A DNA stretch of 13,839 bases. Source: Microbacteriaceae bacterium UBA4731. Lineage in GTDB: Bacteria > Actinomycetota > Actinomycetes > Actinomycetales > Microbacteriaceae. The position numbers and the translations under genes are program-made. The stretch is taken from contig DHJB01000026.1 in the NCBI GenBank assembly GCA_002404115.1, forward strand, positions 48,740 to 62,578, in the 5' to 3' direction. This document shows, in pieces, positions 5,836 to 11,599 of the stretch. Position 1 is the first letter of the stretch, and every line of letters starts with the position of its first letter. The notes beneath the pieces were generated by a model. The model had not been told where the DNA came from. It saw only the letters and a list, made by a program, of their open reading frames with translations, and did no database searches.

Positions 5836-6111
5836 TTAGCCGGTGAGCGACAGCACCTGTGGCTGCGGCTTCTGGCGCGCTACCCACAGGTCATAGGCGG
5901 TCTGCATGCCCAGCCACAGCTCCGCGCTCGTGCCGAGAAGGAGCCCCAGCCGCACGGCCATGTCGGCGCTGATCCCAGCGTGCCCATTTCGAATGCGCGA
6001 CAACGTTGCCCGCGTGACGCCAATTCGACGAGCGGCCTCGGACAGGCTGATGTCACCGAGGTAATCCTCGAGCAACAGCCCAGGGTGCGGTGGGTGATGC
6101 ATGGGCGTCAT
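5836..6111 (-). CDS. higA: HigA-family antitoxin (HTH XRE)
   Basis: A 91-aa DNA-binding antitoxin. [14 protein letters not shown] at the N-terminus is the HigA signature. The helix-turn-helix is [20 protein letters not shown] (about 23-42), followed by [20 protein letters not shown] and a helical tail ending at residue 91. It should neutralise HigB and repress the operon by binding the palindrome at 6444-6485. The start is set at 6111 because AAAGGA lies 6 nt upstream; an ATG 24 nt earlier has a weaker site. It follows higB after 32 bp, giving the toxin-first order typical of higBA systems. Confidence 0.93.
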   Translation of the reverse strand: MTPMHHPPHPGLLLEDYLGDISLSEAARRIGVTRATLSRIRNGHAGISADMAVRLGLLLGTSAELWLGMQTAYDLWVARQKPQPQVLSLTG

Positions 6112-6143
6112 GGACGGTCCTTTCTCCGTTGTCATTCCATTTC

Positions 6144-6437
6144 CTAGTGACAGTCGAGGTAGTCGAGCAAGTAGACATCTGTCCCTGCGAAGAGGAATGT
6201 GAGTCGCCAGTTCCCGGAGACCCAGATGGCATGATGGCCGTCGACATCCTGACCCGATGGCCCGGAACCAGTGAGCGGATGCGGTTTCCACGACACTGGG
6301 ACATCCGCGATTGACTGCGAATTGTCGAGAACCGCAAGCTGCTTGCGTAGCTTGGGCGCATGATCGTGACGGATTCCCGACTTGTTTCCGGACTCGAAGA
6401 ACCGCTCGAGCCCCTTGTGCCGGAAAGACTTGATCAC
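6144..6437 (-). CDS. higB: HigB-family toxin (RelE/ParE superfamily mRNA interferase)
   Basis: A complete 97-aa toxin. [56 protein letters not shown] and [25 protein letters not shown] match HigB toxins along the whole length. They cleave mRNA on translating ribosomes. The start is GTG at 6437 with no Shine-Dalgarno; TACACT on the minus strand lies 7 nt upstream, so the transcript may be leaderless. An overlapping ATG at 6441 is out of frame. Codon use is less GC-biased than in the flanking genes, a hint of acquisition. Nothing indicates a broken toxin. Confidence 0.93.
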   Translation of the reverse strand: MIKSFRHKGLERFFESGNKSGIRHDHAPKLRKQLAVLDNSQSIADVPVSWKPHPLTGSGPSGQDVDGHHAIWVSGNWRLTFLFAGTDVYLLDYLDCH

Positions 6438-6443
6438 GCATGG

Positions 6444-6485
6444 AAGTGTATGCTTGAACTATACGTATAGTAAGAGCATACACTT
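6444..6485. promoter_or_regulatory. higBA operator/promoter: 42-bp nested palindrome
   Basis: Perfect 11-bp outer arms, AAGTGTATGCT (6444-6454) and AGCATACACTT (6475-6485), flank a perfect 14-bp inner palindrome ACTATACGTATAGT (6458-6471), with unpaired 3-nt spacers TGA and AAG. The structure ends 6 bp before the higB start codon. It contains several TANNNT boxes (TATAGT in the centre, TACACT in each outer arm), so it fits an operator that covers the promoter, as in autoregulated toxin-antitoxin operons. It is strikingly AT-rich for this genome. Binding by HigA is inference. Confidence 0.82.
6445..6450 (-). promoter_or_regulatory. Putative -10 box of higB
   Basis: Read on the minus strand this is TACACT, 7 nt before the GTG of higB and inside the outer arm of the operator palindrome. 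The alternative -10 is TATAGT in the central palindrome, which would give a short leader. Confidence 0.4.
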
Positions 6486-6617
6486 TCTTCTCCGCGGCGC
6501 GGGTCTCATGCGTTTTAGAGTCCGAGGGCAGCAGCGAGAGTCACCGGCGCCCCGGTGGTCACCGCGCCAGTTCTCCACAGTTCCGTCTTCGCCCGGCGCC
6601 CGCCTGTCGGCGCAACC

Positions 6618-6623
6618 TACACT
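6618..6623 (+). promoter_or_regulatory. Putative -10 box of a leaderless gene (198-aa protein)
   Basis: TACACT lies 6 nt before the ATG at 6630, one of the clearest leaderless arrangements in the window. No -35 match and no Shine-Dalgarno are seen. The preceding 6486-6617 is noncoding, with only a short CACCGG/CCGGTG hairpin at 6542-6557. Confidence 0.45.
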
Positions 6624-6629
6624 CGCCCC

Positions 6630-7226
6630 ATGATTATCGAAGCCGGATACGAACTACGGGAGCTGGTGCAGCGTGCCCTCCTTGCGAACGAGACGGGCAG
6701 GCAGGCGCTGTGGCTGCTCGCGATGGACAAGGATCTGCGATTCCTCTTCCTGCGCAAGGTCGTCGACCCCATAGTCGGCTCGATCGAGCCGCATATCGAA
6801 CAGATTCTCGAGCAGCTCGACGACGGGCGCGACCAGGCGCACTACTTCGCGATCGCTCACATGGTGCCGCGCGTGACTGAGGGCCTCTGCCAAGAGCTCC
6901 ACCGGCAGGATGAGCTACTTCGGCAGGCGGCATCCCTGCTGGACTACGAACTCATCGGCCACCTCGCGTTCGACGAAGAGGAGTGGTACTCGAGCGGGCC
7001 CATGCACAGCTTCCGCGACTATCCGGGGTGCGAAGACCTCCCTCGCGCCGCCGTGATCCGCGGGCCGCATCCCTGGGGGTGCGAATGTCTGGCCTGCACG
7101 CAGCGCGAAGCCGTCATCGCGGAACTGGTGAAGGCGGCCAGGAAACGGGTGGCGGATGCCGCCTTGGCGGGCGACGGCGGCCCCGGGAGCGAGGGCGAGA
7201 GGGAGAGGGAGGATCCCCAATCCTGA
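6630..7226 (+). CDS. Uncharacterised protein, possible degenerate JAB/RadC-like fold with Cys cluster
   Basis: A 198-aa protein that I do not firmly recognise. The pattern RQALWLLAMDKDLRFLFL, FAIAHMVPRV and ASLLDYELIGHLAFDEEEWYS runs in the same order as the strands and the LLDHIIIGDGGYYS-like segment of RadC/JAB-domain proteins. The metal-binding HxHxnS signature is absent, with only H77 in its place, so any such domain would be inactive as a metallopeptidase. After it, C134, C151, C153 and C156 (GCECLACTQRE) form a cluster that could bind zinc. The last 20 residues are acidic/Arg-rich and look disordered, encoded by a purine-rich stretch. The first in-frame ATG after TACACT is used as the start. 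It is divergent from higBA and precedes a GNAT gene. The fold assignment is my inference. Confidence 0.8.
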   Translation: MIIEAGYELRELVQRALLANETGRQALWLLAMDKDLRFLFLRKVVDPIVGSIEPHIEQILEQLDDGRDQAHYFAIAHMVPRVTEGLCQELHRQDELLRQAASLLDYELIGHLAFDEEEWYSSGPMHSFRDYPGCEDLPRAAVIRGPHPWGCECLACTQREAVIAELVKAARKRVADAALAGDGGPGSEGEREREDPQS

Positions 7227-7277
7227 CCCTCGCCGCGCGCGGGCGGCCGCCGCCGCTTCGCCCTCCCGCCCGCCGAC

Positions 7278-7283
7278 TACGCT
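7278..7283 (+). promoter_or_regulatory. Putative -10 box of a leaderless gene (GNAT)
   Basis: TACGCT lies 6 nt before the ATG at 7290, with no Shine-Dalgarno. This spacing equals that of the 6630 gene and suggests the GNAT gene has its own promoter despite following on the same strand. Confidence 0.45.
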
Positions 7284-7289
7284 TGATTC

Positions 7290-7574
7290 ATGGCCCACCA
7301 CCTCGCGCACGAGCCGGACGCCCGTCGCTACGCGCTCCGCATCGACGATCAGCTGGTTTGCGTCGTGGATTACGCCATCAACGGCAACATCATCGCCCTC
7401 ACGCGCACCTACACGCTGCCGCCGCACCGCGGGCATGGCTACGCCGCCGAACTCGTGGAGTTCGCCGTGAACGACATCGAAGCCACGACCGACTACCGGA
7501 TCGTGTCGAGCTGCTGGTACGTCAGCGACTGGTTCCAGGCACACCCGGAGCGCGCGGCGCTGCTCACCCGATAA
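7290..7574 (+). CDS. Small GNAT-family N-acetyltransferase-like protein
   Basis: A 94-aa protein of the short YidJ/YjdJ-like GNAT group (GCN5-related, about 90-100 residues). RYALRIDDQLVCVVDYAING is the beta1-beta2 region, and TYTLPPHRGHGYAAELVEFA (41-60) contains the acetyl-CoA pyrophosphate-binding RGHGYA loop. IVSSCWYVSDWFQAHPE (71-87) matches the conserved C-terminal segment of this group, which often reads as CPYV...HPE. It is likely a cytoplasmic acyl-CoA-binding protein; the substrate is unknown. It is smaller than the TacT/AtaT toxins and has no antitoxin partner, so a toxin role is not supported. It converges with the DarT-like gene. Confidence 0.86.
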   Translation: MAHHLAHEPDARRYALRIDDQLVCVVDYAINGNIIALTRTYTLPPHRGHGYAAELVEFAVNDIEATTDYRIVSSCWYVSDWFQAHPERAALLTR

Positions 7575-7621
7575 CGGATGCCGCACCCGGGCATCCACCG
7601 CCTCTGCCGGGTCGACATGCA

Positions 7622-7661
7622 GAAGAAGCACATTCCCACGACGCGGTGAAGGTGCTTCTTC
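7622..7661. terminator. Possible bidirectional terminator between GNAT and darT-like genes
   Basis: Perfect 10-bp arms GAAGAAGCAC (7622-7631) and GTGCTTCTTC (7652-7661) surround a 20-nt loop, midway between two convergent stops. Lack of a long T-run makes intrinsic termination uncertain. Confidence 0.45.
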
Positions 7662-7696
7662 CGAAACTCAGTTGAGCCGGCGGCAGACTGCGGAAA

Positions 7697-8596
7697 CTAC
7701 TCCGCGGTCTCCTCGGTCGCCTGGAACCACGGCGGGTACACGGCGACCTTGGGGCGATGCGTCGAAGCCGCGAGGATGGGCTTGACCACGTCGCGAACCC
7801 GGTCGTTGGCCACGCCGATGAGCGTCACCAGCTCGTACGGGAACGTCTCCTCCACGAGGAGCTCGGCTTCGAGGATCGCGTCGGCCTCCGGGTCGGCGCG
7901 CAGTTTGCGCAGCACGCGTTGGGCATCCTCGCGGGTCGTGCCGAAGCGCGTGAGCACGCCGGCCGCGTCGCCGTCGGTCGCGATTACGGCCGAGTCGGGC
8001 TCGCCGACGTGGGCGTCGAGGACCTTCTTGACCGTGCTCACCAGAATCACGAAATCGTAGGGTGCAGACCCGTGTGCATCGAGCACCAGGCGAGGATCGT
8101 CGGTGTGTGCACGGATGCTGTCCCACACCTTCGCGTTCGGCGACAGGTAGAACGGCACGTACTTGGCAACGCTGAGGCTGCCCTGGCCCGACACGAGCGT
8201 GGCGCGTCGGGATTCGCGGGTCTCCGCAGAGGAGATGTCGACGGCGGGGCGAGCCTCCCAGGCCCGGTTCGCGTCGGCGAACAGGGTGCCGCTGCTCAGG
8301 ATGCCGGCCAGGTTGCCGATGTGGGTGACGTGGTAGATGCGCTGCTCGCCGACATCCGCTCCGCCCTTCGCGGACGCCCTCGGGGCGGCGGAGGACCTCA
8401 TGGCGGTGGAAGCCTTCGCAGCAGCGGCCTTCGTCACGACCTTCGGGGTGCGGAGCGCTGTGGGGGCGGTTGCCTCGCGTGCGCGGCTGGGCCGCTTCGA
8501 GGCCACCGTGACCGTGGTCACGGTCACGGATGCGGCCTTCGGGAAGCACTGGTCACAGAGCTGGTCTTCGAGTCCGTGAATACATTCGTCGTTCAA
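7697..8596 (-). CDS. darT: DarT-like DNA ADP-ribosyltransferase (DUF4433) with N-terminal Cys/His motif
   Basis: A 299-aa protein. Residues 5-17 (CIHGLEDQLCDQC; C5, H7, C14, C17) could form a small zinc site. Residues 21-84 are an Ala/Thr/Ser/Lys/Arg-rich linker. From about 86 the DarT/DUF4433 domain follows: IYHVTHIGNLAGILSSGTLF (87-106), AKYVPFYLSPNAKVWDSIR (144-162), YDFVILVS, then EAELLVEETFPYELVTLIGV (243-262). E245 aligns with the catalytic Glu of DarT, so the enzyme may be active. DarT enzymes use NAD+ to ADP-ribosylate thymidine or guanosine bases in single-stranded DNA. The TTG start at 8596 has AAAGG 7 nt upstream; the frame stays open far upstream but crosses the oppositely framed LLM gene, so that extension is rejected. 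No DarG macro-domain antitoxin is adjacent on either side. The gene is single, flanked by a convergent GNAT gene and an unrelated upstream oxidoreductase. Confidence 0.88.
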   Translation of the reverse strand: MNDECIHGLEDQLCDQCFPKAASVTVTTVTVASKRPSRAREATAPTALRTPKVVTKAAAAKASTAMRSSAAPRASAKGGADVGEQRIYHVTHIGNLAGILSSGTLFADANRAWEARPAVDISSAETRESRRATLVSGQGSLSVAKYVPFYLSPNAKVWDSIRAHTDDPRLVLDAHGSAPYDFVILVSTVKKVLDAHVGEPDSAVIATDGDAAGVLTRFGTTREDAQRVLRKLRADPEADAILEAELLVEETFPYELVTLIGVANDRVRDVVKPILAASTHRPKVAVYPPWFQATEETAE

Positions 8597-8615
8597 GCCA
8601 AAGCCTTTCGTCTGC

Positions 8616-8631
8616 GGGGTGCCGACACCCC
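8616..8631. promoter_or_regulatory. Small hairpin in the darT-like leader
   Basis: GGGGTG and CACCCC with a 4-nt loop lie just upstream of the AAAGG of the darT-like gene. About 8 bp further upstream is an AACGTTACGTT palindrome (8639-8649), set in less GC-rich sequence that could hold the promoter. A regulatory role is only possible, not shown. Confidence 0.3.
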
Positions 8632-8781
8632 ACCCATCAACGTTACGTTCATTTCGGCCGCGCCGGGGACAGATCTTTGAACCGGGCCCGCCCAGACGCC
8701 CGATCAGGCCTCGACGCGAAGCGGGCGGGAGAGGAAAATTGTAAGCAAACAGACCGCTGGGCAAGCAGGGCGCGTTCCCGG

Positions 8782-8798
8782 CCGGGTGGAAAACCCGG
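8782..8798 (-). terminator. Weak stem-loop downstream of the LLM gene
   Basis: CCGGGT and ACCCGG with a 5-nt loop lie 56 bp after the LLM stop. There is no T-run. The rest of 8650-8853 shows no gene with recognisable content. Confidence 0.3.
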
Positions 8799-8853
8799 AT
8801 CGTCTGGCCGTTCGCCTGAACCTGGCCGGAGGAAATCAGCGCGAGAGTCCCAA

Positions 8854-9873
8854 TCAGCGCCAGCCGAGGGCCGGCGCCACGTCCCGCACGATCGTCTCGA
8901 GCAGGTGCGCGTTGTACTCCACGCCGAGCTGGTTCGGGATGGTGACCAGCAGGGTGTCGGCGTCCCGCACCGCGGCATCCGTCGCCAGCTGCTCGATGAG
9001 CGCGTCGGGCTCCCCCATGTAGGTCTTGCCGAAGCGGGCGGGCCCGCCGCCGAGGTAGCCGACCTGGTCCTCGGAATCCCGTCCGGCCATGTCGCCGAAA
9101 TACCCGCGGTCGACGTCGGTGACGATCGGCAGGATGCTGCGGCTCACCGACACCCGCGGCGCATGTGCGTGCCCTGCCTCGGCCCAGGCCGCCCGGAAGA
9201 TCGCGATCTGTTCGGCCTGCAGGTCGCCGAACGGCACCCCGGTGTCCTCGGTCAGCAGGGTGGAACTCATCAGGTTCATGCCCTGCTCCCCCGCCCATTT
9301 CGCGGTCTGGCGGGTGCCGGATCCCCACCAGATCCGCTCGCCCAGGCCGGGCGACTGGGGCTGGATGGCCAGCATCCCGGTGACGCCGGTCATCTGCGGG
9401 TTCGCCGGGGCGACGCCGGCACCGGCAATCGCCGCGCGGAAGATCGCCGCACGCTGGCGGGCGTCATCGGCGTCGGTGCTGCCCTCCGCGGGCACATGGC
9501 CGAACGCTTCGTAGCCTCGCATCGCGGTCTCCGGGGAGCCGCGGCTGATGCCCAGCTGCAACCGGCCGTTGCTGATCAGGTCGGTGATCGCGGCTTCCTC
9601 CGCCATATAGAAGGGGTTTTCGTAACGCATGTCGATGACGCCCGTGCCGAGTTCGATCCGGCTGGTGCGCGCGGCCATCGCAGCCAGGAGCGGGAACGGC
9701 GACGCGAACTGCCGGGCGAAATGGTGCACCCGAACGAAGGCGCCGTCGATGCCCAGGTCCTCGGCGGCCACGGCGAGCTCGACAGTCTGCAGGAGGGCAT
9801 CTCGGGCCGTGCGCACGAACGAGTCCCGCGAGGGCTGCCAGTGGCCGAAAGACAGGAATCCGATGCGCTTCAT
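8854..9873 (-). CDS. LLM-class flavin-dependent oxidoreductase
   Basis: A complete 339-aa luciferase-like monooxygenase-fold protein, the usual length. Typical blocks are LAVAAEDLGIDGAFVRVHHF, ASPFPLLAAMAARTSRIELG, TGVIDMRYENPFYMAEEAA and SNGRLQLGISRGSPE in the N-terminal half. RIWWGSGTRQTAKWAGEQGM lies in the middle, and GEPDALIEQLATDAA near the end. Such proteins use FMN or F420; which is used here cannot be read from the sequence. The ATG at 9873 begins MKRIGFLSFGHW, the first barrel strand. It has no ribosome binding site at normal distance; an AGGAGG lies about 24 nt upstream, partly inside a hairpin. It follows apnO by 68 bp on the same strand but has no known step in D-apionate breakdown, so it is probably a separate unit. 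Confidence 0.93.
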   Translation of the reverse strand: MKRIGFLSFGHWQPSRDSFVRTARDALLQTVELAVAAEDLGIDGAFVRVHHFARQFASPFPLLAAMAARTSRIELGTGVIDMRYENPFYMAEEAAITDLISNGRLQLGISRGSPETAMRGYEAFGHVPAEGSTDADDARQRAAIFRAAIAGAGVAPANPQMTGVTGMLAIQPQSPGLGERIWWGSGTRQTAKWAGEQGMNLMSSTLLTEDTGVPFGDLQAEQIAIFRAAWAEAGHAHAPRVSVSRSILPIVTDVDRGYFGDMAGRDSEDQVGYLGGGPARFGKTYMGEPDALIEQLATDAAVRDADTLLVTIPNQLGVEYNAHLLETIVRDVAPALGWR

Positions 9874-9891
9874 GACGGGTGCAGCGCGGCC

Positions 9892-9919
9892 GGGGTGCCT
9901 CCTATTCCCTGGGCACCCC
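9892..9919 (-). terminator. Stem-loop between apnO and the LLM gene
   Basis: Perfect 8-bp arms GGGGTGCC (9892-9899) and GGCACCCC (9912-9919) with a 12-nt loop lie 23 bp after the apnO stop. It could end the catabolic operon. The strong AGGAGG of the minus strand spans the loop and one arm, so it could instead affect translation of the LLM gene. There is no T-run. Confidence 0.45.
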
Positions 9920-9941
9920 GCCCCGCGGGTCCCGCTCGGTT

Positions 9942-10805
9942 CTAGCGCTTGATGGTGTCGAGGTGCAGCATGAGCGAGAGCACCTTGTCGAGCTCGTCGT
10001 CCTGGAAGATCTTCTTCCAGTCATCCTTGACGATGCTCTCGCGGCCGTAGTCCATCGCGATCAGGCAGGCGTCAGAGAACGGGTTGTCGCCCTTGAGGCT
10101 GTTCGCCAGGGCAACCTGGGTGTGGCCGAGCAGGATAGCCCGGGCCGCCGGCTCGGGGATGCCCATGGTGGTGACGGCCTCATGCAGCGACTCCTTGAGG
10201 AGCGCACCGATCATGCAGGCGATCGTCTCGACCAGGGTCGGCTCGAGTTGGGCGAGCTGCTTGACCGTGACCCAGTGCACGTCGATGACCGGCGCGTAGA
10301 TGACCCGGATCACGGTTTCGGCGATCGCGCGCTTGGCGTCATCGTCGGTTTCGATGGCGGCGACGACGTCCTGCGGGGCGGCAATGCCGCCGAAGGTGTC
10401 CGCGTACTCTTCCGGGGTGTGGCGCTCCAGGAAGATGGAGGGGTGGCACGGGTGCGCCACCGCGAAGACGATGTCTTCGCGCGTCGCGAGCAGGCCGGCG
10501 TAGGCGGCGGCCGGGTCCAGGGTCAGGAGCACCGCGCCGGTCTTCAGCTGCGGCACGACGGCGGCCGACACCGCGGCGAGGGCGAGGTCAGGGACCGCCA
10601 GGACAACGACATCCGCGTCCCTGATCGCCGTCTCGGTGTCGGTCACCGTGCGACCGGTCGCGAGGACGCGCTCCACACCGGCGGGAGAATTCTCGCTGTA
10701 GAAGACCGTGTGGTCGGTCTTCTGGAGGTTGTTCGAAACGCGCATGCCCATTTTGCCGCCGGCTCCGACGACGGCGATGGTGAGGGTGCTGGTGGAGGTG
10801 GTCAT
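9942..10805 (-). CDS. apnO: D-apionate oxidoisomerase (ApnO), phosphogluconate dehydrogenase C-domain family
   Basis: A 287-aa oxidoreductase. TLTIAVVGAGGKMGMRVSNN carries the Rossmann GxGGxxG at 14-20. VVVLAVPDLAL (66-76) and VAHPCHPSIFLERHTPEEY (116-134) follow, and the all-helical C-terminal half includes LAQLEPTLVETIACMIGALL and AILLGHTQVALANSL. This arrangement is that of the phosphogluconate dehydrogenase (C-terminal domain) family to which ApnO belongs. ApnO oxidises and isomerises D-apionate to 3-oxo-isoapionate with NAD+. The specific function rests on the neighbours: it overlaps oiaC by 4 bp (ATGA), and lerI, derI and lerK precede. AAGGAG lies about 9 nt before its ATG, inside the end of oiaC. 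A related acid-sugar dehydrogenase acting on another branched or C4 acid is the main alternative. Confidence 0.87.
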   Translation of the reverse strand: MTTSTSTLTIAVVGAGGKMGMRVSNNLQKTDHTVFYSENSPAGVERVLATGRTVTDTETAIRDADVVVLAVPDLALAAVSAAVVPQLKTGAVLLTLDPAAAYAGLLATREDIVFAVAHPCHPSIFLERHTPEEYADTFGGIAAPQDVVAAIETDDDAKRAIAETVIRVIYAPVIDVHWVTVKQLAQLEPTLVETIACMIGALLKESLHEAVTTMGIPEPAARAILLGHTQVALANSLKGDNPFSDACLIAMDYGRESIVKDDWKKIFQDDELDKVLSLMLHLDTIKR

Positions 10806-11599
10806 GAGTGGTTGCTCCTTAGGTAGGTGAGGTTGTTCAGGTTCCAGAGGTTTTCCATCCGGCAGGTTTCTTCGAAGGTCCCCTGCCAGGGCAACCAGTG
10901 TTCGACGATGCGGTTGATGCCGCGGGATTCCGGATCGACGACGCGCATGAGGTGGTCGTAGTCGAGCAGGCCGGTGCCGAGTTCGGCGCCTTCGAGGGTG
11001 AATCCCACCCAGCCGCCCCGGCGCGTGAAGGCAAAATCCTTCACGTGGATGTTGGCGACCCAGGGTGCGCAGCGGTCGATGACGTCGTTGGGGTGCTCGA
11101 GTGCCGCGACCGAGTTCGCCGGATCCAGGCAGATGCCGAGACTCGGGCTCCCGATCGATTCGACGAGGGCAACGAGGTCACGAGACTGGATTTGCTCGTA
11201 GGTTTCCAGCGCCAGGGTGACGCCCGCCGCTTCGTAGGCGCCGAGCGCATTCGTGAGGAGGTGCTCTGCCTCGACCAGGGTCGGCTGGTGGTCGGCGGTG
11301 TTGATCATGCTGCGCACGAGGGTGGCACCCAACACGTCGGCGAGCCCGAGGTAGTGCGCCAGGTGATCGGTGCGAATGCCCCGAGTGCCGAGTTCGAGCC
11401 GGATGCCGAGGTCGTCCGCCGTGGCGCGAAGCGTGCGCAGTTCGGCCGCCGAGTACCCGGAGAGCGGCCCGTAGTCGCAGATTTGGAACAGGTCGACGCC
11501 GAGACCGCGGGTGCGCTGGAGCATGCCGGCGAGGCTCAGGGGTTCGGGTGCCTTCTCCGAGTGCTGCCAGAAGAACGCGTAGGTGCCGAGGCCGATCAT
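10802..11599 (-). CDS. oiaC: 3-oxo-isoapionate decarboxylase (OiaC), xylose isomerase-like TIM barrel
   Basis: A 265-aa protein of the AP-endonuclease-2/sugar-phosphate-isomerase TIM-barrel family. IGLGTYAFFWQHS opens strand 1. E132 (LALETYEQI), D159 (GICLDPANS), H185 (NIHVKDFAF) and E233 (RIVEHWLPW) sit at the usual metal-ligand positions of the barrel. In the D-apionate pathway, OiaC decarboxylates 3-oxo-isoapionate to L-erythrulose. The ATG at 11599 overlaps the lerI stop by 4 bp. The frame continues upstream to 11821, but that part runs through lerI and is not used. The assignment depends on the co-occurrence with ApnO and the L-erythrulose genes; the family alone would only give sugar phosphate isomerase/epimerase. 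Confidence 0.87.
   Translation of the reverse strand: MIGLGTYAFFWQHSEKAPEPLSLAGMLQRTRGLGVDLFQICDYGPLSGYSAAELRTLRATADDLGIRLELGTRGIRTDHLAHYLGLADVLGATLVRSMINTADHQPTLVEAEHLLTNALGAYEAAGVTLALETYEQIQSRDLVALVESIGSPSLGICLDPANSVAALEHPNDVIDRCAPWVANIHVKDFAFTRRGGWVGFTLEGAELGTGLLDYDHLMRVVDPESRGINRIVEHWLPWQGTFEETCRMENLWNLNNLTYLRSNHS

Noticed and set aside
6090..6314. 74-aa plus-strand frame over higB
   Set aside because: It is antisense to the clear higB gene and shows no family features.
7290..7574. GNAT toxin of the TacT/AtaT kind
   Set aside because: The protein is only 94 aa, belongs to the short YidJ-like group and has no adjacent ribbon-helix-helix or other antitoxin.
8597..9328. N-terminal extension of the DarT-like frame by about 244 codons
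   Set aside because: The extension is a shadow of the LLM gene in another frame. TTG at 8596 has a good AAAGG and gives the Cys/His N-terminus at once.
8854..9873. LLM oxidoreductase as a sixth enzyme of the apionate operon
   Set aside because: It is separated by 68 bp with a stem-loop, unlike the 1- to 4-bp overlaps of the others, and no known pathway step needs it.
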